DNA of 64,000 bases from Lachnospiraceae bacterium (GCA_028692395.1 JAQUXP010000006.1:62001-126000), one strand, 5' to 3'. Shown: positions 45,529 to 54,894, counted from the stretch's first letter. The notes: generated from the sequence alone by a model not told the origin. Translations and numbers: made by a program.

Positions 45529-45882
45529 ATGAACAACCAGAAATCAGAATGTCAACACCAGCAAAAACACGTTCACGAAGTGACGGGCAGTACCTTATAC
45601 GAGAACCATTGCAGTGATTGTCACAATCACCGATTTGCGACTGTTTCCGGGGAAGCGATGCCCTCTGGATGCAGCCATATACACGAAATTGAATTTCAAA
45701 CTGATTTTGCAGATGGACACTATCACAAATTCTGTGGAAAATCCGGTCCTGCCGTAGATGTAGGATGCGGAAAACATGTACACTATGCAAAAGCATGTAC
45801 CACAGCGGAAGATGACCACAAGCACGCTTTCCAGGTTGCCTCTTTAATTGAAGCGCCAACAAAATTCGAATGCTGCGACTAG
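45529..45882 (+). CDS. YmaF family protein
   Basis: 117 residues, rich in His and Cys with repeated H-x-H pairs (KHVHEVTGSTLYENHCSDCH, HIHEIEF, HYHKFCGKSG, KHVHYAKACT, DDHKHAF). This is the YmaF pattern, known from Bacillus and of unknown function. The density of His/Cys suggests metal binding. AAAAGGAA ribosome site. Transcribed alone, ended by the hairpin downstream. Confidence 0.85.
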   Translation: MNNQKSECQHQQKHVHEVTGSTLYENHCSDCHNHRFATVSGEAMPSGCSHIHEIEFQTDFADGHYHKFCGKSGPAVDVGCGKHVHYAKACTTAEDDHKHAFQVASLIEAPTKFECCD

Positions 45883-45901
45883 AAAATAGTATTGTGAAAT
45901 A

Positions 45902-45953
45902 AGCTGTGGCGCTTTGGTCTCCTATCCCGGGAGGCCAAAGTGCCACATTTCCT
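45902..45953 (+). terminator. Terminator after ymaF-like gene
   Basis: Long GC-rich stem TGTGGCGCTTTGGTCTCC / GGAGGCCAAAGTGCCACA around a short loop, then TTTCC. It can also serve the convergent Ogt-like gene on the minus strand. Confidence 0.75.
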
Positions 45954-45971
45954 GATAACCTGCTGCATTCA

Positions 45972-46781
45972 TTATGCAGTCTCTATTTCTAAAAGATATT
46001 GTTTTCTCTCGATTCCTCCTGCATAGCCCACCAGCTTTCCATCTTTCCCCACAACCCGGTGACAGGGAATCATAATGATAATCGGATTACGGTTGTTTGC
46101 CATACCCACTGCACGCACCGCTTTTTTATTACCAATGCTTTCTGCTACCTGTTGATAGCTTCTCGTCTCACCATAAGGAATATCGCGCAGTGCATTCCAG
46201 ACACTTTTTTGAAACTCGCTTCCTCTCACAGAAAGGGGAACATCAAAGGATCTACGTTTTTTAGCAAAGTACTCTAAAATCTGCGATTTGGTGTCTGTCA
46301 GATAAATGCCCTTCCCACCTGGCAAAGCGATTTCTGTTTTATTATCCGCAAACCGCAATGAAGTAATTCCATATGAATTTTCTTCAATACGAATCACACC
46401 CAGGGCTGTCTCGCAAAAGCAATACGGATGTTCCAGGATTTGCTGTAAGGCGTATTCTGAAGGGGATACACCAGCCTGTTTTTTGAAAAAGGTGGTAAAG
46501 GAAGCTATGCTTTCCATGCCAACTGCAAACGCTGTATCCGTAACCCGCTCCCCGTCATCCAGCAGCTCCTTCGCTCGTTGAAATCTTTTCTGCGCAATAT
46601 ACTGCTCTGGTGATATATCAAATCTTTTCTCAAAAAGTTCCGTCAGATGATGCTTTGTGATACCAAGTGCACTTAATCTCTCTTTCAGTTCCGATCGTTC
46701 GGCAAAGCTGCAATCCATAATTGACCTTGCTTCATCTAGCAATTCCGCCTCTGAATCATAAGAAAATTTGGAATCAATCAT
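45972..46781 (-). CDS. AraC-type HTH fused to methylated-DNA-protein cysteine methyltransferase
   Basis: 269 residues. Residues ~15-110 form an AraC double HTH (ITKHHLTELFEKRFDISPEQ, then SIASFTTFFKKQAGVSPSEY). Residues ~115-269 are an Ogt/AGT domain with the alkyl-acceptor motif IPCHRVVGKDGKLVGYAGG. It resembles E. coli Ada but lacks the N-terminal four-Cys zinc domain that senses methylphosphotriesters, so inducibility is unclear. Repairs O6-methylguanine by suicide transfer. Confidence 0.9.
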   Translation of the reverse strand: MIDSKFSYDSEAELLDEARSIMDCSFAERSELKERLSALGITKHHLTELFEKRFDISPEQYIAQKRFQRAKELLDDGERVTDTAFAVGMESIASFTTFFKKQAGVSPSEYALQQILEHPYCFCETALGVIRIEENSYGITSLRFADNKTEIALPGGKGIYLTDTKSQILEYFAKKRRSFDVPLSVRGSEFQKSVWNALRDIPYGETRSYQQVAESIGNKKAVRAVGMANNRNPIIIMIPCHRVVGKDGKLVGYAGGIERKQYLLEIETA

Positions 46782-46827
46782 TTAAAAATACCTCCTCGTA
46801 GGTTTGAACATTACCATATTGCCCGCT

Positions 46828-47376
46828 TTATATCTGCCTGATCACCCTTGCCATGATAATTTCTTCGGTCTCCTCTGCTATTTCATCAATCGTCAGATTG
46901 AATTCTTTATCAAACCAATGAATTAGCATTTGTGTCAATGCTCCACTGATAAAAGCGATGGTATAATCCGGATTTGCCTCCTTTTTATTATACTTTGTGA
47001 ATAGGTCGATTCTGGGAAGATACTGTTCAAACATAGTTTCCAGATAATGAGCAAGCTTGTTGTCTATCAATATCTTTACAAAACTCTTCTCTTTATAAAA
47101 AAATGCAAAAAACTGCGCAGTCATTTCTCTAATAGATATTTCTTTAAAGTCTGCGCACTCCTGCTGAAATGCCAAAAACAGGCATTCAAAATGATACGCC
47201 ATTACTTCGTCCTTTGACTCATAAATCTGGTAAAAGGTCTGTCTGGAAAGATCTGCCTCTAAGCAGACATCTTTTATCGCTATCTTGGCATAAGGCTGAT
47301 TTGCTAACAACCGAATAAGTGCTTCCCGAATCCATTCTCTGGATTTTATAGCTGATGGATTATTTCCCTGATACAT
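46828..47376 (-). CDS. TetR family transcriptional regulator
   Basis: 182 residues. The N-terminal TetR HTH is clear (IREALIRLLANQPYAKIAIK, then LSRQTFYQIYESKDEVMAYH); the rest is a helical ligand domain. It is divergent from the terpene-cyclase-like/ferredoxin pair, whose promoter spacer contains a small dyad, so these genes are its likely targets. Confidence 0.9.
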   Translation of the reverse strand: MYQGNNPSAIKSREWIREALIRLLANQPYAKIAIKDVCLEADLSRQTFYQIYESKDEVMAYHFECLFLAFQQECADFKEISIREMTAQFFAFFYKEKSFVKILIDNKLAHYLETMFEQYLPRIDLFTKYNKKEANPDYTIAFISGALTQMLIHWFDKEFNLTIDEIAEETEEIIMARVIRQI

Positions 47377-47434
47377 ATATCTCCTCTCAAAAGCTTTACA
47401 TATTTTTAAATCTGTATGACTTGTTTTCGAAACA

Positions 47435-47463
47435 TTGACGCATGTCAGACTTTATTTTATACT
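47435..47463 (+). promoter_or_regulatory. Promoter and possible TetR operator of terpene-cyclase-like operon
   Basis: TTGACG (47435-47440), 17-nt spacer, TATACT (47458-47463). The dyad TGAC-GCAT-GTCA at 47436-47447 overlaps the -35 and spacer; it is a plausible site for the divergent TetR repressor. Confidence 0.6.
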
Positions 47464-47506
47464 ATACGAATCAATGAAATCTGTCAACTTTTAAAGGAGG
47501 TACTTT

Positions 47507-48148
47507 ATGACTATTTTTTTAACGTTATTATCTGGAATCGGATGGATGATTGTATACGAAGAGTGTATCAGACTTGGAATCAAGAACAAAACATACGCCA
47601 TGCCTTTCTGGGCTCTGGCTCTGAACATTACATGGGAAATCATCTACAGTTACTCAGATATTTTCCTTGGCGCTCATGGTCCCCTGGCAGGCATCACAAT
47701 TGCCCAGGCAGTTGTAAATGTGTTCTGGGTATGTCTGGACTGTGTCATTCTCTATATCTACTTTAAATATGGCAGAAAAGACTGGCCCGAAAAAATATCC
47801 GGAAAACTGTTCGTACCATGGAAGCTTCTTATCATTTTTTGCTGCGCCCTGCTTCAGCTTGCTTTTATCAAGGAATTTGGTTTTGTCCTCGCAGCTGAAT
47901 ATTCTGCATTTTTACAGAATCTGCTAATGTCTGTTCTGTTCATCCAGCTTTTCATTTCAAGAAAAAACATGGAAGGACAGTCCATGCTGCTTGCTATAGC
48001 AAAATGGATCGGAACTCTTGCTCCCACAATCTTAATGGGTGTGATTCATTTCAACATTGTAGTTTTGATAGCCGGATTGTTCTGCTCTGTGTTTGACATT
48101 ATTTATATCATACTACTAATGAAAGAAAGGAAGGCGTGCCATGCATAA
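47507..48148 (+). CDS. Transmembrane terpene cyclase-like protein (Pyr4/PaxB family)
   Basis: 213 residues, about seven TM helices. The stretch YAMPFWALALNITWEIIYSY with an acidic Glu in a helix, and the following VCLDCVILYIYFKYG with an Asp, match the pattern of Pyr4/PaxB-type membrane terpene cyclases of fungi and their bacterial relatives; a further acidic residue lies in the last helix (VFDIIYIILL). In fungi such enzymes cyclise prenylated meroterpenoids; a bacterial substrate is not known. RBS AAAGGAGG. Overlaps the ferredoxin gene by 8 bp. Recognition is from remembered family motifs. Confidence 0.65.
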   Translation: MTIFLTLLSGIGWMIVYEECIRLGIKNKTYAMPFWALALNITWEIIYSYSDIFLGAHGPLAGITIAQAVVNVFWVCLDCVILYIYFKYGRKDWPEKISGKLFVPWKLLIIFCCALLQLAFIKEFGFVLAAEYSAFLQNLLMSVLFIQLFISRKNMEGQSMLLAIAKWIGTLAPTILMGVIHFNIVVLIAGLFCSVFDIIYIILLMKERKACHA

Positions 48149-48359
48149 TATTCTTTTTAAGGCTGCCTGGAAAATACTTGGCCGCAAAGAGCTTCATATA
48201 GACAAAGATTTGTGTGTTAAATGCGGAAAATGTTATAAGACATGTACGCATGGTGCCATCATTCAAAATGAAGATAAATCCTATGATATCTCCAACGATA
48301 ACTGCCATCGCTGTAATCACTGCCTGGAAAACTGCCCGAAGAAAGCAATAAAAAGTTAA
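48141..48359 (+). CDS. 2[4Fe-4S] ferredoxin
   Basis: 72 residues with two complete cluster motifs, CVKCGKCYKTC and CHRCNHCLENCPKKAI. Residues 1-18 (MHNILFKAAWKILGRKELH) form a short amphipathic or basic extension. The ATG lies in the end of the terpene-cyclase-like gene behind GAAAGGAAGG, so the two are co-translated. Electron carrier, partner unknown. Confidence 0.92.
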   Translation: MHNILFKAAWKILGRKELHIDKDLCVKCGKCYKTCTHGAIIQNEDKSYDISNDNCHRCNHCLENCPKKAIKS

Positions 48360-48372
48360 ATTGCTTTCTTCC
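48337..48372. terminator. Inverted repeat between convergent genes
   Basis: Perfect 11-bp arms AAGAAAGCAAT/ATTGCTTTCTT with a 12-nt loop. The left arm is in the ferredoxin end. T tails are weak, so its terminator role is probable only. Confidence 0.5.
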
Positions 48373-48409
48373 AGGCTCTAATTATGTAGCTGCCATGCTG
48401 TTAAAAAAT

Positions 48410-49537
48410 TTAATGGGGTCCCCCTGCATAGGCACAATAGGGGATCAGCACATGCCCTGCCAGGATTGTAATCAAAAGCTCAAAAAACATAATTTTTCCA
48501 AATATTCTGGCGAATTTATCATCCTTATTATGGGTTCGTATGCTGTTGATCGTGATGATTACAACGGTAACGATTATAACCGTATAAATCCCCCATATGT
48601 TTATATATTCCAGCAGTCCCGTTTCCAATGCATCCGGAATCAAATTGGCTCCAACCGCAATGTTGGAAACTGTACCAAATAAAACTGCCGGAATCATCCC
48701 CATAGTATCTACGTTATGATGGATACAGACAAATAAGGTAAGAAAAACCCAGATACTGGTTCCAATCAGAGCAATGATACATTTGAAATATAGTCCAAAT
48801 GTACTTCGCTTAAGCTCCAGGCACTGAAGAAGTTCAGAATAGATCACGGGGTTTTGCTCCACAGACATGGTCTGGTAGCGCTGGGGGCATGGATCCTCAT
48901 AGTAATACAAATCTGACTTTACACTTTTCATGACAAATCCGGCGACATTTAGCTGCTCCAAAGAGCCAAAATAAGATTCATCCATTTTCACCATGTTAAT
49001 CTTGGTCATATCCTGCACTGGTTTTAAATACATGTGAAGCTGATAGGAGCTCAGCGGAAAGCGACTTGTATTAAAGATCTGCTTCACATTAGCAGAAACC
49101 TGAAATAACTGAAAATATTTTCCCTCTGACTCATAGGAATCCAAAAGCTTAAGGTCTGTGATCCAGCCATTATAAAGTTCAAACTTCTTTGTCATATCAA
49201 AATCAGGATACTTTTCCATATCCCAGCCAAACATTACATCAAATGTAATGCCAAACTGGGATTGTTTTATATCAATAGAATCTACACTTTTTATATAGGT
49301 AGATACCGAAACCGGAACGGCTGTAGCTGCACATTGTTCTCTAAATTCCTCTGAAACTACAGCAGAGTTACCTTCCCGTTCGTTCCATTCTCTCTGTGCG
49401 TATTGTTCATCCCGCACCATATCGCTGCAAGTCGCATACAGATATATAACCGTTATAAACAATACAGTCAGTGTCCAAAAATAAAGCTTTCGCTTCTGCC
49501 ATTTCTCTAACGCCTTTAACTTTCCAATGAATTTCAT
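48410..49537 (-). CDS. Pentameric ligand-gated channel-like membrane protein (or DUF4436-like)
   Basis: 375 residues. An N-terminal TM/signal anchor (residues 18-37) precedes about 215 extracytoplasmic residues with predicted beta structure, including FPLSSYQLHMYL near residue 165, similar to the FPFD..Q..L segment of Cys-loop receptors. Four hydrophobic helices follow (FKCIIALIGTSIWVFLTLFV; MIPAVLFGTVSNIAVGAN; WGIYTVIIVTVVIITI; ELLITILAGHVLI). A Pro/Asp loop (LIPDALETGLLEYIN) sits between helices two and three, as in bacterial pLGIC homologues. Known function is lacking; DUF4436 proteins share a similar plan. Confidence 0.55.
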   Translation of the reverse strand: MKFIGKLKALEKWQKRKLYFWTLTVLFITVIYLYATCSDMVRDEQYAQREWNEREGNSAVVSEEFREQCAATAVPVSVSTYIKSVDSIDIKQSQFGITFDVMFGWDMEKYPDFDMTKKFELYNGWITDLKLLDSYESEGKYFQLFQVSANVKQIFNTSRFPLSSYQLHMYLKPVQDMTKINMVKMDESYFGSLEQLNVAGFVMKSVKSDLYYYEDPCPQRYQTMSVEQNPVIYSELLQCLELKRSTFGLYFKCIIALIGTSIWVFLTLFVCIHHNVDTMGMIPAVLFGTVSNIAVGANLIPDALETGLLEYINIWGIYTVIIVTVVIITINSIRTHNKDDKFARIFGKIMFFELLITILAGHVLIPYCAYAGGPH

Positions 49538-49667
49538 AAAACTATTTCTCTTCCTTCCCTTAACATGATTCTAATTCATTCATTTAGATTATAGCATTAT
49601 TTTGAACTTATTGTAGCTGTTTTTCACTTTGTATTCAATTTTAATAATAGAAAGCTGACGAAAAGAG

Positions 49668-51047
49668 TTAATGCCTTCTTTTGTTTTTGCTGCAGCTGGT
49701 ACAGCCGCCGCAGTCACCCCAGATCTTATCCGCTGTGCTTTTCCATGATTCCGCATAAGGAGTAGTCTTATCACATAAGTGGTCAACACTTTCCGGGCTT
49801 TGATAATCGGTGTTGACAGCGCCAGAAGTTTTTACCATCTCCCGCAGTTTTTCAGGATTCTCCAGCATAGGACAAGGACGAAGCATATTATCATTAAACG
49901 GCTGTTCGTCATGGTAAGCCATAAAGAGAGGACTCTTCAATGCATCCAGCAGAGAAACTTCATGAATATTGGCATTGGAATAGTGTATAAACACGCATGG
50001 CTCCACATCTCCATTTGCATTGATGTGTAAATAATTTCTACCGCCGGCAATACAGCCACCCACATACTGTGCATCGTTTTGGAAGTCCATAGAAAAAATA
50101 GCCTTACTGCTGCGATATTCACGGATACGATGGTACATTGTTTCTCGCTGTTCTGTTGTAGGCAGGAGTTCTACAGCTGCATCGTTGCCAACAGGCATAT
50201 AATGGAAGAACCATACGAATAAAGCTCCACTGTCCATCATCAAATCAAAATATTTTTCACTACTGACATCATCAACATTACGGCTGGTGTAACAGGTGGA
50301 AATTCCAAAGGGCAGCTTGTGCTCCTTCAACAGAGCCATGGCATGCTGTACCTTCTGATAGATCCCTTCACCACGACGACTGTCATTGGCATCCTCGAAG
50401 CCTTCCAGCGATATGGCAGGAACAAAATTCTTGATGCGGAGCATTTCCTGACAGAATTCTTCATCGATCAGTGTTCCATTCGTAAAGGACAAGAATTCAC
50501 AATCCGGATGCATCTCGCAGATTTTGATAAGATCCTTTTTCCGCACAAGTGGTTCGCCGCCGGTATAGATGTACATATGGGTGCCAAGCTCCTTGCCCTG
50601 ACAAATGATAGAATCAATTGTTTCAATGCTCAGGTTGAGTTTATTTCCATATTCCGCAGCCCAGCAGCCAGTACAGTGCAGATTGCAGGCAGATGTAGGG
50701 TCGAGCAGAATAGCCCATGGAACATTACATTCCTCTTTCTCCTTCTTTTCTTTTTGCAGTGCACTCCCTTTCAGGCTGGCATTGAAAAGAAAGTTCTGAA
50801 AAAACGTGCGGCGCACGCCAGGGTCAAGCTCATAAATTTTCTGAATCAGTTGATACCAGTTATTTTTTTCATTGATAACATTGCGAATGGCATTGCGCTG
50901 TGAACTATACCAGTCCGCAGGAGTAAACTTGTCCACCATGTCCATCAGCTTAGGAAGGTTTTCCTCCGGGTCGCCTTCAATATACGTCATGGCTTGATTA
51001 ATAGCAAATTGCTGCATACTTTCTTTAACACTCATTTGTCTTTTCAT
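49668..51047 (-). CDS. Radical SAM/SPASM-like protein
   Basis: 459 residues. A helical N-terminal region of about 115 residues with no known match is followed by the radical SAM core (LDPTSACNLHCTGCWAAEYG; C-X3-C-X2-C), YIYTGGEPLVRKKDL and later SISLEGFED. The C-terminal half carries extra Cys: GGCIAGGRNYLHINANGDVE, PCVFIHYSN, LRPCPM, and the terminal GDCGGCTSCS, as in SPASM-type auxiliary clusters. Such enzymes modify peptides or cofactors. Divergent from cls; 345 bp of non-coding DNA separates them. Confidence 0.88.
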   Translation of the reverse strand: MKRQMSVKESMQQFAINQAMTYIEGDPEENLPKLMDMVDKFTPADWYSSQRNAIRNVINEKNNWYQLIQKIYELDPGVRRTFFQNFLFNASLKGSALQKEKKEKEECNVPWAILLDPTSACNLHCTGCWAAEYGNKLNLSIETIDSIICQGKELGTHMYIYTGGEPLVRKKDLIKICEMHPDCEFLSFTNGTLIDEEFCQEMLRIKNFVPAISLEGFEDANDSRRGEGIYQKVQHAMALLKEHKLPFGISTCYTSRNVDDVSSEKYFDLMMDSGALFVWFFHYMPVGNDAAVELLPTTEQRETMYHRIREYRSSKAIFSMDFQNDAQYVGGCIAGGRNYLHINANGDVEPCVFIHYSNANIHEVSLLDALKSPLFMAYHDEQPFNDNMLRPCPMLENPEKLREMVKTSGAVNTDYQSPESVDHLCDKTTPYAESWKSTADKIWGDCGGCTSCSKNKRRH

Positions 51048-51392
51048 CCTTTCTTGCCCTGTATTGGGCTGTTTACGGATAGTTTAGGATATCAAAGTCA
51101 AATAGTCATTAGACAGTCAGGCGCATGTGTTAAAAAAAAAGACAGGTAATAAAAACTGTTACCTTTTGGGACACTCTATGTGAAATGTCCTTTGCAGCTT
51201 GTTCACATCCTATGGTAAAAAACAGAACTCATGGGACAAAACAGTGTTAGTGTCTAAAAATGTTACTCCAGGCATTCTTTGCCCAATGAAAATATGCCAA
51301 CACTTTTATATAGTGTAACTAGCAAAACAAAGTGAATTTATTGCTGCCCCTTGTGTCGGCATCACCTAAAAAAGTAAAGGAACATAAAAAAC
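51048..51392. other. Intergenic region between radical SAM gene and cls
   Basis: No gene is seen. There is a weak hairpin GGTAATAAAAACTGTTACC with T tail near 51145-51167, and A-rich stretches. It must hold the divergent promoters, but no good -35/-10 pair could be fixed by eye. Confidence 0.4.
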
Positions 51393-52928
51393 ATGAATAA
51401 GCGTTGGTTTAGAACACTTTTTCGCCAGAGAGTAATCATTGCTCTGCTAATTGTTATTCAAACAATATTTTTAGTTTATGTAATTACCAATGGGAGTCTG
51501 GTATCTCAACTCATCAGTCATATTCTGACTGTGATCAGCTTTTTCGTTGTACTTGCTGTTATCGAAAAAAAGGACAAAGGATCCTACAAAATCATGTGGG
51601 TGTTCCTAATTCTGTCCTTTCCTATATTGGGCGGATTGCTTTATCTGCTTGCCAATTTTCAAAGTTCGACGAGAAAGATGCAGTCTGGACTATTGCGTAT
51701 AGAAACAAAAACAAAACCATTATTTTTGCTGCCGGGCAGCAGCTACGATGCTGCAAAAATGCAAACAGGCGCATTCTTTCCTCAGATTCGATATTTACAG
51801 GATTTTAACAGTTTTCCTGTCTACGAAAACACGGCAACAACATATCTGTCACTGGGTGAGAAAATGTTAGATGCTTTGATTCCAGAATTGGAGAAAGCAC
51901 AAAAATATATCTTTCTTGAATTTTTTATTGTACAAGAAGGTATCATGTGGAATTCCATTCTGGAAATACTGAAGAAAAAAGCTGCTCAGGGTGTGAAAAT
52001 CCGGTTGTTATATGATGATATTGGCTGCTTTCTTCTATTACCGGTAAACTATCCAAGGCAGCTGGCGCAATATGGAATTGAATGCGTAGTGTTTAATCCA
52101 TTCCGCCCTCTTCTCACAACCAAACAAAACAATCGTGACCACCGCAAAATAATTGTAATTGATGGAAAGGTTGCCTTTACCGGAGGAATCAATCTGGCTG
52201 ATGAATACATCAACGCCATCCAAAAGCATGGCCATTGGAAAGACTCTGCCATTATGCTGGAGGGCAAGGCTGCCTGGAGTTTCACCATAATGTTCCTGCA
52301 GATGTGGGAATATTGTAAAGGAACAGACGAAAGCTTTACCGATTATTATCCATGGTCGAAAACACCTTGCACCATTCCTACAAACGGCTATATCCAGCCT
52401 TATACCGACAGCCCTATGGATTCTGAAAATGTTGGAGAACATGTTTATCTGCAGATACTGAATCAGGCTAAGGACTATGTGTACATCAATACGCCCTATC
52501 TTATCATAGATGACAGTATGATCTCCGCACTTTGCCTTGCAGCCAAGAGAGGGGTAGACGTTCGCATCGTCACGCCACATCAGTGGGACAAATGGCTGAT
52601 ACACATGACCACAAGATCTTACTATCGTGAACTGGTTCGTTCCGGTGTAAAGATCTATGAGTATTCCAAAGGTTTCCTTCATGCCAAAAGCTCTGTCTCC
52701 GATGACTGTATTGCCACAATTGGAACAATCAACATGGATTTTCGAAGTCTCTATCTTCATTTTGAATGCGGTGTTTGGATGTGGAAAAGTACAGCTGTCA
52801 TGGAAATAAAACAAGATTTTCTCAACACCCTGGACTTATGCCAGAAGATCGAAGAATCCGATTGTGACAACCATGTGGTTGTGCGGTTATTTCAGAATAT
52901 ACTTCGTCTGTTTGCGCCACTTATGTAA
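51393..52928 (+). CDS. cls: Cardiolipin synthase
   Basis: Phospholipase-D superfamily enzyme, 511 residues, joining two phosphatidylglycerols to cardiolipin. Two N-terminal TM helices (residues ~12-60) are followed by two HKD motifs, DHRKIIVIDGKVAFTGGINL and LHAKSSVSDDCIATIGTINM. RBS AAAGGAAC. Next to a membrane permease, with which it may share a transcript (46-bp gap). Confidence 0.95.
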   Translation: MNKRWFRTLFRQRVIIALLIVIQTIFLVYVITNGSLVSQLISHILTVISFFVVLAVIEKKDKGSYKIMWVFLILSFPILGGLLYLLANFQSSTRKMQSGLLRIETKTKPLFLLPGSSYDAAKMQTGAFFPQIRYLQDFNSFPVYENTATTYLSLGEKMLDALIPELEKAQKYIFLEFFIVQEGIMWNSILEILKKKAAQGVKIRLLYDDIGCFLLLPVNYPRQLAQYGIECVVFNPFRPLLTTKQNNRDHRKIIVIDGKVAFTGGINLADEYINAIQKHGHWKDSAIMLEGKAAWSFTIMFLQMWEYCKGTDESFTDYYPWSKTPCTIPTNGYIQPYTDSPMDSENVGEHVYLQILNQAKDYVYINTPYLIIDDSMISALCLAAKRGVDVRIVTPHQWDKWLIHMTTRSYYRELVRSGVKIYEYSKGFLHAKSSVSDDCIATIGTINMDFRSLYLHFECGVWMWKSTAVMEIKQDFLNTLDLCQKIEESDCDNHVVVRLFQNILRLFAPLM

Positions 52929-52974
52929 CTGTAACTTCAAACTGGTCAAACCAGCATAAAGGAGGTCCTACTAT

Positions 52975-54135
52975 ATGTTTGATAATCAGGAAAAACGCCG
53001 ACAGCTTGCGAAATGGGTAATAGGTGTTGTGACAAGCTGCATACTAATATATCTTGGTATACGCCATATTGCAGACATTGCAGAATCAGTTGCCTGGCTG
53101 TTTCATTTAGTAAAGCCATTAGCAGTTGGATTTGTTCTGGCCTTGATTTTAAATGTTCCTATGCGTTTTATAGAAAATAAGCTGTTGAAAAGATTCAAGA
53201 TGGGCAAGGGCAGACGGCCTATCGCCATTATTCTGGCAATCTTTCTGGTTATTGGAATTTTTCTGGGTGCGGCGTTCCTTGTAGTACCGGAATTGTTAAA
53301 TGCAATAAAACTTATGATAGAAATTGTATCTTATGGCCTTGGGGAACTGGCCGGATTTGAAGGAAGCGATATATTATCGAACACTCCTTTGATGGATTAT
53401 CTTGATACACTGAATATTGACTGGATTGACCTACAGCAGCGACTGGATCAGTGGCTCAAAACACAGAGTAAAGCAATGGCCGGTTATGCCATCGACACGG
53501 TCAGTTCAATTGCTGAAGCTGCTATGATACTTGTGATTGGATTTGCTTTTTCTATCTATAGTCTTGCACAAAAGGAAAGACTCAAGCATCAGGCATGCCG
53601 ACTGATTCGGGCATGGCTCCCCCAAAAAGCTGGATCAGCAATTACTCATATTGCCTCCGTCTGCAGCAGCACCTTCCAATTGTTTGTTGCCGGTCAGGCA
53701 ACAGAAGCTATTATTTTAGGAACCCTCTGCATGACAGGCATGGTCATTCTCCGTATTCCCTATGCACCAATGATTGGTGCCCTGATTGGCGTTACTGCAC
53801 TAATTCCAATCGTAGGGGCTTATGCCGGAACAATCATTGGGACACTTATGATTTTGACCGCTAATCCATTCAAAGCATTTGTCTTTGTGATTTTCATAAT
53901 TATATTGCAGCAGATAGAGGGAAATGTTATCTATCCACGAGTGGTGGGCTCCAAGATACGACTTCCCGCTATATGGGTTTTGGCATCGGTCACTATTGGT
54001 GGCGGTCTCGGCGGCCCCATCGGAATGCTGTTAGGCGTTCCCGCTGCTTCTGCTGCTTATGCGCTGCTGAAAGAAGCAACTGATTTAAGAGAACACCATT
54101 TGTCTGAAAGAAGGAATTGTACTAGCCAGCAATAG
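52975..54135 (+). CDS. AI-2E family transporter (UPF0118/YtvI-like)
   Basis: 386 residues with eight or so TM helices. Typical regions are LVKPLAVGFVLALILNVPMR, the cytosolic middle region with helices (residues 130-215), and the C-terminal VTALIPIVGAYAGTIIGTLM plus the GGGLGGPIGMLLGVPAASAA block. Members export AI-2, ions or small metabolites; which applies here is unknown. Strong AAAGGAGG. Confidence 0.92.
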   Translation: MFDNQEKRRQLAKWVIGVVTSCILIYLGIRHIADIAESVAWLFHLVKPLAVGFVLALILNVPMRFIENKLLKRFKMGKGRRPIAIILAIFLVIGIFLGAAFLVVPELLNAIKLMIEIVSYGLGELAGFEGSDILSNTPLMDYLDTLNIDWIDLQQRLDQWLKTQSKAMAGYAIDTVSSIAEAAMILVIGFAFSIYSLAQKERLKHQACRLIRAWLPQKAGSAITHIASVCSSTFQLFVAGQATEAIILGTLCMTGMVILRIPYAPMIGALIGVTALIPIVGAYAGTIIGTLMILTANPFKAFVFVIFIIILQQIEGNVIYPRVVGSKIRLPAIWVLASVTIGGGLGGPIGMLLGVPAASAAYALLKEATDLREHHLSERRNCTSQQ

Positions 54136-54147
54136 AAAATGCTATTA

Positions 54148-54894
54148 TTAATTATTACTCGTGATTTTCATCACAGTATTCGCATATTCAGCAGCGTGGT
54201 TCATTGAAAACTCTCCATGGTACATTTTAGGCAGAATCTTCATAAAACATACAGATAGCTTTTTCTGAATCGTGTGAGCAGATGAAATTATTTTTCGATT
54301 TTCCATTTCACCTGCAAACACGTAAATTTCCGAAGAGGAAGAAGCTATGCTGTTTTTGATAGCGTACATGGCATTTGCCTGCAAAAAAGCAATCAAATTT
54401 GGTTTTGTAATAGCACAAGTGTCTCGAAAGTAATCATCAAAAAGCTCCTGTTTCATTCGCAATGATTTAAATTGAAGCTTTGAAAACCATTCATGCTGAA
54501 TCAATCCGTAACAGCTTCCAAATGCAGGTTTTATCAAAAAGTGCATAAGCTTTGACGGTATAATAAGCGCACTTTCCACCAATGCGTATTGGCATATATT
54601 CTTTCGCTGAGATAAAATTTCCAACAAAATCTGTCCTCCAAGTGATAAACCACCAATTAGTAAAACAGACCCACCCAAGTTCTCATCAATGAAATTTACA
54701 ATTTCTGTCGCATTACTTTCAATGGTTGTAAAATCAGAATCGCTCCCTGCATGACCGTCCAATATGGGAAGAATAACATGATAATAATTTTGAAGTTTTT
54801 CTGCCACCTCTCGATAATTCCACCATGACAATCCTCCACCATGCAGAAGAATTATCACTTGATCTTTATCTATTCCATACTCTTTATATTTCAT
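54148..54894 (-). CDS. Alpha/beta hydrolase
   Basis: 248 residues of alpha/beta hydrolase fold. VIILLHGGGLSWWNYREVAE is the oxyanion region and LIGGLSLGGQILLEIL holds the nucleophile Ser (G-x-S-x-G). A catalytic His is likely in MYHGEFSMNHAAEYAN. The ATG at 54894 is used (GAGGTGCAC before it). Substrate unknown. Codon use is AT-rich, like the following accessory genes. Confidence 0.87.
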   Translation of the reverse strand: MKYKEYGIDKDQVIILLHGGGLSWWNYREVAEKLQNYYHVILPILDGHAGSDSDFTTIESNATEIVNFIDENLGGSVLLIGGLSLGGQILLEILSQRKNICQYALVESALIIPSKLMHFLIKPAFGSCYGLIQHEWFSKLQFKSLRMKQELFDDYFRDTCAITKPNLIAFLQANAMYAIKNSIASSSSEIYVFAGEMENRKIISSAHTIQKKLSVCFMKILPKMYHGEFSMNHAAEYANTVMKITSNN

